Source: an uncultured Chloroflexota bacterium
GTDB taxonomy: Bacteria; Chloroflexota; Anaerolineae; Aggregatilineales; Phototrophicaceae
Direction: 5' to 3'
DNA: 10,488 nt
Assembly (NCBI GenBank): GCA_903904765.1
Contig: CAIVEA010000527.1
Coordinates: 1-10,488, forward strand
The first letter of the stretch is position 1. Each line of letters starts with the position of its first letter. The notes under the pieces were generated by a model. That model worked only from the letters and a program-made list of their open reading frames with translations. It did no database searches and had not been told where the DNA came from. Both the position numbers and the translations under genes were made by a program. Positions 1 through 6,945 of this stretch are shown in pieces.

Positions 1-366
1 ACCTCGCTCATGGCGACCTATGCCGAGGGCGAATGGCATGCTTTCGGCGCGTACCCCGAAACCCGTCCGTTGGATATCAGCGGTTACGATGCCGTCTGCT
101 TCTGGATTTACGACACCACCGCCAATAATGACGGCGCGGCGGCCAACACTGTCGGCGTGTCGCTGATTGATGCGGCTGGCACCAAGAGCGAAGTCTGGAC
201 GGACAACGCCGATGGCGGCGAAAACGCCAAGACCGTCAAGGACGAGTGGGTGCAGATGTGCATCAACCTCTCGGCCTATACTGGCATTGATATGAAGCAG
301 ATTGACAAGGTTCAGTTCGCGCTCTACTGGGCGGGCACATACTACGTGGATGACATCTCGTTCGGC
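1..366 (+). repeat. Tandem module repeat, copy A
   Basis: First visible copy of a coding repeat with a period of 492 bases (164 codons). It matches copy B with 12 amino-acid differences in 122 residues, by hand alignment without gaps. A 49-base stretch (77-125) is identical to 569-617. Many of the differences are conservative (Glu/Asp, Ile/Val). The 5' side is cut by the window edge, so further copies may lie upstream. Confidence 0.9.
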
Positions 367-873
367 AAGCGCATTGTTGACCCGGCTGCCGGCCTGACCC
401 TGACCACCGTGCAGGCCTTCGATGCCGAAGATACCTTCTACTCGGACTATCAGGCCGATGTCAGCCTCGGCGACATCGCCCTAAGCGGCAAGACCTCGCT
501 CAAGGCGACCTATGCCGAGGGCGAATGGCACGCCTTTGGCGCGTACCCCGACACCCGTCCGTTGGATGTCAGCGGTTACGATGCCGTCTGCTTCTGGATT
601 TACGACACCACCGCCAACAATGACGGCGCGGCGGCCAATACTGTCGGCGTGTCGCTGATTGACGCGACGGGTGCTAAGAGCGAAATCTGGACAGACAACG
701 CCGACGGCGGCCCGAACAACAAGACCGTCAAGGACGAATGGACGCAGATGTGCATCCAACTGTCCGCCTACACCGGCATTGATATGAAGCAGATTGACAA
801 GATTCAGTTCGCGCTCTACTGGGCGGGCACGTACTACGTGGACGACATCGCCTTCGGGACTGCCGCGAAGTAA
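1..873 (+). CDS. C-terminal part of a protein with two tandem beta-sandwich (probably carbohydrate-binding) modules; 5' end outside window
   Basis: The reading frame is open from base 1 and ends at TAA 871-873. The ATG at 10 is an internal Met, because the second repeat copy has Lys at that position, so the gene starts upstream of the window. The visible 290 residues are two copies of a module of about 122 residues (1-122 and 165-286) joined by 42 residues. Each copy is rich in aromatics (Trp at 12, 35, 66, 83 and 110 in the first) and ends in a strand reading YYVDDI-x-FG, typical of jelly-roll, galactose-binding-like or CBM domains whose last strand ends in Asp-Asp-Ile. The linker contains the probable N-terminal strand of the second module (AFDAEDTFY), so a full module is about 150 residues. 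By context this is probably the non-catalytic tail of a secreted glycan-degrading or glycan-binding protein. No catalytic domain is visible, and the CBM family cannot be assigned from sequence alone. Confidence 0.8.
   Translation, partial: TSLMATYAEGEWHAFGAYPETRPLDISGYDAVCFWIYDTTANNDGAAANTVGVSLIDAAGTKSEVWTDNADGGENAKTVKDEWVQMCINLSAYTGIDMKQIDKVQFALYWAGTYYVDDISFGKRIVDPAAGLTLTTVQAFDAEDTFYSDYQADVSLGDIALSGKTSLKATYAEGEWHAFGAYPDTRPLDVSGYDAVCFWIYDTTANNDGAAANTVGVSLIDATGAKSEIWTDNADGGPNNKTVKDEWTQMCIQLSAYTGIDMKQIDKIQFALYWAGTYYVDDIAFGTAAK
493..858 (+). repeat. Tandem module repeat, copy B
   Basis: Second copy of the 122-residue module, ending four codons before the stop. It is offset from copy A by exactly 492 bases, which keeps frame. 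The high nucleotide identity, including synonymous positions, points to recent duplication or gene conversion within the gene. Confidence 0.9.
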
Positions 874-889
874 GCCATAGTCTCCTGTT

Positions 890-925
890 CCCCCGTCAGC
901 GGCTTAATCTCCGCTGACAGGGGGG
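890..925 (+). terminator. GC-rich stem-loop between the repeat-module gene and the binding-protein gene
   Basis: Arms 890-902 and 911-925 pair. GTCAGCGG pairs with CCGCTGAC, then five C pair with a run of six G across one bulged A (919). The loop is 8 bases (903-910). It begins 17 bases after the upstream stop codon, where a terminator would sit. However, no T-run follows (the next bases are ACTCTCAAAT), so it is not a canonical Rho-independent terminator. It could be a weak terminator, an mRNA 3'-end stabiliser or part of a leader for the next gene. Confidence 0.5.
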
Positions 926-978
926 ACTCTCAAATGTGGGGACACCATCCCCCTGTTCCGAGAATCGTCCGATCTGGC

Positions 979-986
979 AAAAGGAA
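979..986 (+). promoter_or_regulatory. Ribosome binding site deciding the binding-protein start
   Basis: AAAAGGAA lies about 8 bases before the ATG at 994. This supports 994 over the in-frame ATG at 934, which would add 20 residues ahead of an already complete Tat signal. The 934 start does have a G-rich stretch (921-926) upstream, but that stretch is part of the stem-loop. Confidence 0.65.
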
Positions 987-993
987 TATTCTG

Positions 994-2646
994 ATGACTC
1001 CTCCTATTCCTCGTATGAATCGCCGTCAATTTTTGCGTTCGATGGCCGTCGGTACGGGTGGGCTGGCGCTGAGTGGGATGCTGGGACACCGGATGCCCGT
1101 CGCTCGCGCTCAGCAGGTCAATCCCCCTGTGGATGTGCTGCTCAATACTTCCGGTTGGCCGATTGACCTCCCCGTACCGGATTCTGCGCCGGGCAGCTAT
1201 CAGGCCGGCTACGCACGCTCATTTCAGGCGTGGCTGGATATGAACCCCGGCGTTCGCGTGGAACAAATCGAATTTAATCCGTGGGATGCGGCAGGTCTGC
1301 GTACCGCCATCGCAGGCGGCACTGCCCCCTTCTGCTACCCCATTGGCGTGATGGGCGCGTGGAACGTGGCCGGCATTCAGGCCGCCAACGCTGAAGGCGC
1401 ATTTGCCGACATCACCGACGTGTTCGAGCGTTACCAGATTCGGGAACTACTCGACCCCAAAGTGGCCGCCAGCACCGGGCGCTGGATGGCCGGTGATCGC
1501 GTATTCGGTGTCCCGTATGAAGTCGTCTCCAGTCAGGGCTATTTCTACAACCGCGCCCATTTGGAAGCCATCGGGATGGATAGCATCCCCATGAGTTGGA
1601 CGTGGCAGGACATGCGTGAGATGGCCTTGAAGCTCACCACCGGAGATCGCAAAGGCATGGCGATGGCCGCCTACGCGCTCAACTGGATTCTGCCCTCCTA
1701 CGGCATCGGATTCGACGGACTGGTATCGCGTTACCCCGTTCCGGGACGCAGTTTCAACTGGCGTTGGGACTTTACGACCTTCGTGGATGATATGGTCGAA
1801 GGCGTTAACCTGTGGCGCGGCATGTACTTTGAAGATCAATCGGTCTTCTCTGACCCCAACTACTGGGACTTCTCGCAGAATGGCCCACTGGCTGCCGCCT
1901 TCTATGACGAGCGCGTCTCCATGACACCGGGCATCAGCCTGTTCTTCACGGACATGGCGCAGAAGATGAACAAGACGATTGCCGAAACCGACCAGATGAT
2001 GAGTTTCGTGCGCTCGCCAAAGGGTTCGTTGGGCTTCACGCCGGAACAACCTCTGACACCCAGCGCATGGGCATTCAGCCCCGATCTGAACGCCGACCAG
2101 TTGGACAAGGCCGTTTCGCTGTTCTCGTATCTGCTGCTGGGCGATGGGTTCGTTCAGACCATGCAGAACGTCTATCAGGAAACCAATGACCTGAGCGCGA
2201 TCATTCGCAGTATGCGCTGGCCGTATGCCAACAAGTACTCGTCCAACATCCCCGGCATTGACGGCACGCTCAATGACGCAGTGGGCGCGAATTTCTCTGC
2301 CGCTTTGCAGGACATCTTCTCGCAACCCGCGCTGCCCGAAGTGGGGACGTACATCCCCGCCGAAACCACCAGCGGCCCCGGCGACACCCCGTGGTACGAC
2401 AAAATCACCCGCTGGGCGTTCAACCGCGATGGCGTGGATGTGCCGTCCGAAGCTGCCGAAGTGGAAAGCATCCTCAACCAGCAGGTCGTCACCTTCCCGT
2501 CCACAATAGACGAAAACGCTTTCGCGGAAGGCATCCACAACTACTACGCCGATTGGGACACGCTCTTGCAGCAAATTGCGCCCCAGTTCTATGAACAGCG
2601 TTTCAAGCCGTTCTACGACCTCCGAATCGCGCCGAATTTCGGCTAA
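994..2646 (+). CDS. Tat-exported extracellular solute-binding protein of a carbohydrate ABC importer
   Basis: Product of 550 residues. It should capture an oligosaccharide outside the membrane and deliver it to the permease pair encoded next. The N-terminus is a twin-arginine signal: N-R-R-Q-F-L at residues 9-14, a hydrophobic stretch at about 17-30, and an A-R-A cleavage site at 37-39. No lipobox Cys is seen, so after Tat export the mature protein would be soluble or retained in some other way. The mature part looks like a family 1 (MalE-type) binding protein: an early strand (VDVLLNTSGW), a segment like the usual long-range FxxxxPgvxVe region (RSFQAWLDMNPGVRVE, 75-90), and many Trp and Tyr residues suited to stacking on sugars. 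It is longer than the usual 400-450 residues, so extra loops are likely. The family call comes from pattern and context; the substrate is not readable. It is followed by an 83-base gap containing a stem-loop. Confidence 0.88.
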   Translation: MTPPIPRMNRRQFLRSMAVGTGGLALSGMLGHRMPVARAQQVNPPVDVLLNTSGWPIDLPVPDSAPGSYQAGYARSFQAWLDMNPGVRVEQIEFNPWDAAGLRTAIAGGTAPFCYPIGVMGAWNVAGIQAANAEGAFADITDVFERYQIRELLDPKVAASTGRWMAGDRVFGVPYEVVSSQGYFYNRAHLEAIGMDSIPMSWTWQDMREMALKLTTGDRKGMAMAAYALNWILPSYGIGFDGLVSRYPVPGRSFNWRWDFTTFVDDMVEGVNLWRGMYFEDQSVFSDPNYWDFSQNGPLAAAFYDERVSMTPGISLFFTDMAQKMNKTIAETDQMMSFVRSPKGSLGFTPEQPLTPSAWAFSPDLNADQLDKAVSLFSYLLLGDGFVQTMQNVYQETNDLSAIIRSMRWPYANKYSSNIPGIDGTLNDAVGANFSAALQDIFSQPALPEVGTYIPAETTSGPGDTPWYDKITRWAFNRDGVDVPSEAAEVESILNQQVVTFPSTIDENAFAEGIHNYYADWDTLLQQIAPQFYEQRFKPFYDLRIAPNFG

Positions 2647-2666
2647 TAGCCTGCTTCCTCAGATTT

Positions 2667-2704
2667 CCCGGTGCATCGTTCGTTTGTGCGTTCGATGTGC
2701 CGGG
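2667..2704 (+). promoter_or_regulatory. Intergenic stem-loop between the binding-protein gene and the first permease gene
   Basis: Arms 2667-2678 (CCCGGTGCATCG) and 2693-2704 (CGATGTGCCGGG) form a continuous 12-bp stem with two G-U wobbles and a 14-base loop. It starts 20 bases after the stop of the binding-protein gene and ends 12 bases before the Shine-Dalgarno of the next gene. No T-run follows, so read-through is expected. Known parallel: hairpins (REP elements) after malE in enteric bacteria protect the upstream mRNA and let the binding protein be made in excess over the permeases. The same role here is inferred. Confidence 0.6.
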
Positions 2705-2716
2705 GATGAGCCACAT

Positions 2717-2725
2717 GGAGGAAAG
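2717..2725 (+). promoter_or_regulatory. Strong Shine-Dalgarno deciding the first permease start
   Basis: GGAGGAAAG, with GGAGG 8 bases before the ATG at 2730, is the best ribosome binding site in the window. It favours 2730 over the in-frame GTG at 2697 and the ATGs at 2706 and 2715, which lie in or just after the stem-loop. Confidence 0.8.
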
Positions 2726-2729
2726 ACTC

Positions 2730-3635
2730 ATGTCCGAAGTGCTTCAGACACCGATTGCAGCCTCCCCCCCGCGAGGGTTCAGTGGACGGCGGCGCTGGCA
2801 GGTGGGGATATTCCTTGTGCCAGCCTTCCTGTTTCAACTGTTCTGGGGCTGGTATCCGATGGTGGTCGCGCTGTTCCTCAGCCTGACGGATGCGCCCATT
2901 CGCGGTGCGATGACCTTTCAGGGGTTGAACAACTACAACCGCCTGCTGCTCGACCCGTTAGTGCCGATGGCCTTCCGCGTGACGCTGGTTTATGCAGGGC
3001 TGTCCATTCTACTCACCTTCGCCATTCCCATCTTCGTCTCCATTCTGCTGCTGGAGATGCCCCCGAAAATCATGCGCGTCATGATGATCCTGTGGTTTCT
3101 ACCCCTCAGCGGGATCGCCAGCACCCTGTTCTGGCAATATCTCTACAATGAGCAGTTCGGCGTTTTCCAGTGGATCGCAACCTCCGTGCTGGGGCTGCCA
3201 CCCCAATCCTTCCTCAGCAGTCAGGATTGGGTACTCTTATGGCTGATCGTCCCCGGAATCTTGATGTACGGGCCGGGGTTGTACTATATGACAGGCTTGC
3301 AGAGCATCCCCCGTTCTTACTATGAGGCGGCGGAAATTGAAGGTGCGGGATTCTGGCGCAAAATCTGGACGATCTCCCTGCCCCGCCTGCGCCCGATCAT
3401 CGCCATGACGCTCCTGTTCGCCATCATCGGCTCGTTGCAGGAGTTCGCCTTCCCCGACCTGCTCACGCACGGCGGGCCGAACGGAGCTAGTCGCACGGTG
3501 GTGATGTACATCATGGACATCCTCAACCACGCCCGCTACGGCGACTCGACGGCGCTGGCCTGCTTGTTGTTCGCGCTCATCATGATTATCACCGTGATCT
3601 ACCGTGCGGTATTCAAAGCCGACCCGGATGCCTAA
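2730..3635 (+). CDS. Sugar ABC transporter permease, MalF/UgpA-type
   Basis: Integral membrane protein of 301 residues, a usual length for the short (six-helix) MalF/UgpA type. It would form half of the transmembrane channel. After a basic N-terminus (RGFSGRRRWQ) come hydrophobic segments at about 25-52, 84-108, 115-138, 166-190, 222-245 and 274-294. The cytoplasmic coupling loop is clear: Y-E-A-A at 198-201, E-G at 204-205 and S-L-P at 216-218, matching the EAA---G---------I-LP pattern that docks on the ATPase. The segment FPDLLTHGGP is like the region after the fifth helix in this family. The start follows a strong ribosome binding site. The next gene lies 24 bases downstream. Its partner is most probably the following permease. 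Confidence 0.93.
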   Translation: MSEVLQTPIAASPPRGFSGRRRWQVGIFLVPAFLFQLFWGWYPMVVALFLSLTDAPIRGAMTFQGLNNYNRLLLDPLVPMAFRVTLVYAGLSILLTFAIPIFVSILLLEMPPKIMRVMMILWFLPLSGIASTLFWQYLYNEQFGVFQWIATSVLGLPPQSFLSSQDWVLLWLIVPGILMYGPGLYYMTGLQSIPRSYYEAAEIEGAGFWRKIWTISLPRLRPIIAMTLLFAIIGSLQEFAFPDLLTHGGPNGASRTVVMYIMDILNHARYGDSTALACLLFALIMIITVIYRAVFKADPDA

Positions 3636-3659
3636 CTCAGAGAACAGGAGCAACTGACG

Positions 3660-4673
3660 ATGAGCCTTTTCCCGATTGTGGGGCGCAAACAACCGCGCCT
3701 CAAAATGGCATGGTGGGCGGTAGTAGGCATTCTGTGTCTGGGTGTCTTTATCCACCTCATCCCGTTCTTCATCATGATTAGCACCTCGTTCAAACCCGCC
3801 AAAGAAGCGATGTCCATGCCGCCCACGCTGTTCCCGCAAGAACCCACGCTGGCGGGCTGGGAGCTGGTCATCAACATGGCAGCCTCCGCCAAAAGCCTGA
3901 TCTCGCAACCGCTTGGCGTGTACTTCCTGAATTCGGTCATCATGACGGTGGGGACGCTGTTGCTCTCCATCCCCATCACCTCCATGTCGGCCTATGCGTG
4001 CAGCAAATTACTGCGGGGACGCAGCGCCCGTTTCCTGTTCTTCTTCTTCATCGGCACGCTCATGCTGCCGGGTATCGTCACCCTCATCCCGTCCTATCTA
4101 CTCACGCGCAATTTCCCATTCCCGCTGCCCATCGTGCCCAACATCCCCGGCACCGAGTCGCCCTTCCCCAGCTTACGCATCTGGAACACCTATATGGCGG
4201 TTATCCTGCCAGCGGGTTTCAGCGCCGGTAATTTCCTGTTGTTCAAAGGCTTCTTCGATGGCATCCCGGATTCGATTATCAACGCCGCCCGCGTAGACGG
4301 CGGGTCGGAGTTCAACATTTTCCGCCGCATCATTCTGCCCATGAGCATCCCCGTGTTCGCGGTGACAATCTACTTCCAGTTCAGCGCCACATGGGATAGT
4401 TACCTTTGGCCGCTGGTCGTCATTCAGGATAGCAAGATCGCCCCCCTCACGCTGGCAATCCGGCGGTTGGTGGATGCTTTCACCTACGCGGGGACAACCA
4501 ACGCCCAGACCGCGATGGGGCAATCCGCCAACGTCTCCAACCTCGTCAATCAGGGTCTTTCGTGGAACGGCCTGATGGTGCTTGGCCTGTTGCAGGCCAT
4601 CCCCGTTTTTCTGTTCTTCATCGTCGTCCGGGAGTATTTGCTCAAGGGTGTACGCATTCAGGGGCTAAAATGA
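3660..4673 (+). CDS. Sugar ABC transporter permease, MalG/UgpE-type
   Basis: Integral membrane protein of 337 residues, the second half of the channel. Hydrophobic segments lie at about 18-41, 90-113, 124-148, 178-198, 229-250 and 304-324. The EAA loop is seen as A-A at 209-210, D-G at 213-214 and I-L-P at 225-227. The C-terminal stretch REYLLKGVRIQGLK closely follows the usual MalG ending (Q/R-x-x-x-V/L-x-G-x-x-x-G-x-x-K). It is longer than the usual 270-300 residues because of two extra loops: a Pro-rich one at about 151-172 and a Gln/Asn-rich one at about 278-300. AGGAG (3646-3650) lies 9 bases before the ATG. The stop overlaps the next start in ATGA (4670-4673), indicating translational coupling with the ATPase. 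Confidence 0.93.
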   Translation: MSLFPIVGRKQPRLKMAWWAVVGILCLGVFIHLIPFFIMISTSFKPAKEAMSMPPTLFPQEPTLAGWELVINMAASAKSLISQPLGVYFLNSVIMTVGTLLLSIPITSMSAYACSKLLRGRSARFLFFFFIGTLMLPGIVTLIPSYLLTRNFPFPLPIVPNIPGTESPFPSLRIWNTYMAVILPAGFSAGNFLLFKGFFDGIPDSIINAARVDGGSEFNIFRRIILPMSIPVFAVTIYFQFSATWDSYLWPLVVIQDSKIAPLTLAIRRLVDAFTYAGTTNAQTAMGQSANVSNLVNQGLSWNGLMVLGLLQAIPVFLFFIVVREYLLKGVRIQGLK

Positions 4674-5794
4674 GCAGCGTCAAACTAGAGCAGGTCACCA
4701 AATACTACGACCCCACCAACCTGATCGGGAACAGCCCGCGTGTCCCCGCCCTCGACCACATCACCCTCGAAATTCGGGACGGTGAAACCGTGAGTGTGGT
4801 CGGGCCGTCTGGTTGCGGCAAAAGCACCCTCCTCAAAGCCATTGCCGGACTCGAATCGCCGGACGAGGGGCGCATCCTGTACAACAGTGCCGAAGTGACG
4901 CACGTCGAACCGCAGCAGCGCGGCGTAGGCATGATCTTTCAGGACTACGCCCTTTACCCCAGCCGCGAGGGACAGGGCAACCTCAGTTATTATTTTGAAG
5001 TGCGGAAAAAATCCGAAGAAGAAAAGCAGCAGCGTCTAAAAGAGACTGCCGAGTTGATGGGTATCGGCTTCGATGTGCTGCTCAGCCGACAGGTGGATAC
5101 CCTGTCCGGCGGCGAACGACAGCGCGTGGGCATCGCCCGCTGCATCGTGCGCGACCCGAACGTGTTCCTGATGGACGAGCCAATCTGCAACCTCGATGCC
5201 AAACTGCGCGAACGCACCCGCATCGAAATGAAGCGCCTGTTGAGCAAATTCGGCATCACCACCATCTACGTCACCCACGACCAGCAGGAAGCGATCTTCA
5301 TGGGAGATCGCATCGTCGTCATGCGGGCGGGGCGCGTGGAACAGTTCGACACCTTCGACGCACTCTACTACACCCCTGCCAATCTGTTCGTGGCCTCGCT
5401 CATCGGCACGCCGCCCATCAGCCTCGTTCCGGTGGAGCATCAGGCAGGGCAATTGCGCCTCAGCAACGGCGACACATGGGCGTTGCCGGAAAACCTCGCC
5501 GCGGCGCTGCCCGCCGGACGGGTACGCATGGGCGTGCGTCCCGAAGGCTGGCAGGTTGAACTTCAGGCGGGACAAGGACTCCCTCTCAACGTCATCCACA
5601 CCGAGCGCCTGTACACCGAACGCGCCGCCTTTGTGCATGGGCAGATCGAAGGTGCGTCCATCAACGCCCTCGTCCCGCTGGATTTTCCCGACACCCGTCA
5701 GGTACATGTGCAACCGAACTGGGAGAGCGTGTATTTCTTCCATGCCAGCGAAGAAACGGTGCTGCACGTCCCCGGCATTCCCGAACTGTTTTGA
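4670..5794 (+). CDS. MalK/UgpC-type ABC transporter ATPase, first of three; variant core
   Basis: ATPase of 374 residues that should drive sugar import at the cytoplasmic face. The ATG at 4670 overlaps the permease stop, and the product then starts at the normal place for the family (MSSVKLEQVTKYY). Visible motifs are Walker A GPSGCGKST (45-53), Q-loop Gln 91, signature LSGGE (145-149), Walker B ending in Asp169-Glu170, and switch His 203 (THDQ). A C-terminal TOBE region carries GVRPE (288-292). Differences from the textbook sequence: about 12 extra residues between the first strand and Walker A (14-25), P-S-R-E-G-Q-G-N-L after the Q-loop instead of the usual P-H-M-T-V-x-E-N-I, and a D-loop of C-N-L-D instead of S-N-L-D. 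All catalytic residues are kept, so it should be active. This looks like a distinct subfamily rather than decay. Confidence 0.93.
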   Translation: MSSVKLEQVTKYYDPTNLIGNSPRVPALDHITLEIRDGETVSVVGPSGCGKSTLLKAIAGLESPDEGRILYNSAEVTHVEPQQRGVGMIFQDYALYPSREGQGNLSYYFEVRKKSEEEKQQRLKETAELMGIGFDVLLSRQVDTLSGGERQRVGIARCIVRDPNVFLMDEPICNLDAKLRERTRIEMKRLLSKFGITTIYVTHDQQEAIFMGDRIVVMRAGRVEQFDTFDALYYTPANLFVASLIGTPPISLVPVEHQAGQLRLSNGDTWALPENLAAALPAGRVRMGVRPEGWQVELQAGQGLPLNVIHTERLYTERAAFVHGQIEGASINALVPLDFPDTRQVHVQPNWESVYFFHASEETVLHVPGIPELF

Positions 5795-5808
5795 ACAGGC
5801 AGGTAAAC

Positions 5809-6930
5809 ATGGCTTCAATTACCGTTCAGAACCTCACCAAACAATTCGCCACCAAAACAGCCGTTCAGGATGTGAGCTTTGAACTGGGGGAACACGAATT
5901 TCTGGTGCTGGTCGGCCCTTCCGGTTGCGGCAAAACTACCACCCTGCGAATGCTGGCGGGTTTGGAGCCGACCAGCAGCGGCGACATTATCTTCGGCAAC
6001 CGTCGCGTCAACGACGTGCGCCCCAAAGAGCGCAACATCTCGATGGTCTTTCAGGATTACGCGGTTTTCCCGCACCTGACCGTCTTTGACAATATCGCCT
6101 ACGGCCTGCGGTCACGCGGCGCACCCCGCCCGCTGATTCAGGAACGAGTCACTTCAGCGGCCAAAACCTTCCGCATTGACCACCTGCTCCAGCGCAAGCC
6201 GCGCCAACTCAGTGGCGGCGAACGCCAGCGCGTGGCGCTCTCGCGGGCGATGGTGCGGGATGCCGACCTGTTCCTGTACGACGAACCGCTGTCCAATCTG
6301 GATGCTCAGTTGCGGCATCAAGCACGAGAAGACATCGTGGCGCTGCACAACCAGAAGCAGAAGCCCAGCGTTTACGTCACCCATGACCAGTCCGAAGCCA
6401 TGTCTATGGGCGATCGGATCGCCGTGATGCGCGACGGGCGCATCGAGCAAATTGGCACGGGCGGCGATTTGTACGAACGCCCCCGCAATTTGTTCGTCGC
6501 CTACTTCATCGGCACGCCCAGCATCAACTTGTTCGATGTGGTCATTCAGGCCGAGTCCGATGGCCTGTACGCCGTCCATTCCGGCTTGCGCGTCCGTGTG
6601 CCGGATTCCGCGCAGACCAGCCTGCAACCCTACACAGGCAAAACCCTCAAGATGGGGCTGCGTCCCGAAGATATGCACGTCCCCAAACTCGCGCCGTTTC
6701 AAGTCACCGAGCACAATCAGACGAAGGGCGTGGTCAACGTCATCGAACCCTCGTCTACGGGCTGCGCGGTTTACCTCAGCACCATCGAGGCCACGCCGCA
6801 AGACTTTACAGCCACCTTCCGCACCCGTTTGCCGGCCTCGTATCTGGGCAAAGAAATCCCGCTGGCGCTGCATCTGGAAAAAGCGCATTTCTTTGACCCC
6901 GAAAGCGGCCTGTCGCTGCTGAAGCGTTGA
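5809..6930 (+). CDS. MalK/UgpC-type ABC transporter ATPase, second of three; standard core
   Basis: ATPase of 373 residues with the canonical MalK layout: Walker A GPSGCGKTT (36-44), Q-loop Gln 82 followed by the ordinary PHLTVFDNIAYGL, signature LSGGE (134-138), Walker B Asp158-Glu159, D-loop SNLD, switch His 192, and a TOBE region with GLRPE (283-287). The ATG at 5809 is chosen because it gives the normal N-terminus (MASITVQNLTKQF). An in-frame TTG at 5791 overlaps the previous stop but would add six residues without family support. The gap to the first ATPase is 14 bases. It may pair with the first ATPase as a heterodimer or form a homodimer; the sequence does not decide. Confidence 0.94.
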   Translation: MASITVQNLTKQFATKTAVQDVSFELGEHEFLVLVGPSGCGKTTTLRMLAGLEPTSSGDIIFGNRRVNDVRPKERNISMVFQDYAVFPHLTVFDNIAYGLRSRGAPRPLIQERVTSAAKTFRIDHLLQRKPRQLSGGERQRVALSRAMVRDADLFLYDEPLSNLDAQLRHQAREDIVALHNQKQKPSVYVTHDQSEAMSMGDRIAVMRDGRIEQIGTGGDLYERPRNLFVAYFIGTPSINLFDVVIQAESDGLYAVHSGLRVRVPDSAQTSLQPYTGKTLKMGLRPEDMHVPKLAPFQVTEHNQTKGVVNVIEPSSTGCAVYLSTIEATPQDFTATFRTRLPASYLGKEIPLALHLEKAHFFDPESGLSLLKR

Positions 6931-6945
6931 GGGAGCAGGAAACGA

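Noticed and set aside
934..993. Earlier in-frame start for the binding protein at 934.
   Set aside because: It would add 20 residues before a complete Tat signal, and the ATG at 994 has its own well-spaced ribosome binding site.
874..993. A sigma-70-like promoter for the operon.
   Set aside because: No convincing pair of -35 and -10 boxes with proper spacing was found; TATTCT at 987-992 is too close to the start codon.
1447..2574. A 375-codon minus-strand open frame across the binding-protein gene.
   Set aside because: It lies wholly antisense to a well-supported gene, has no recognisable motif and is typical of GC-rich shadow frames.
4562..4669. Upstream extension of the first ATPase frame into the permease gene.
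   Set aside because: The added residues do not resemble an ABC ATPase, and the ATG at 4670 in an ATGA overlap gives the normal N-terminus.
5036..5818. Long minus-strand open frame across the first ATPase; similar ones at 6154-6888 and 8053-8553.
   Set aside because: All are antisense to ATPases with complete motifs, and their translations are low-complexity His/Arg/Asp-rich shadows.
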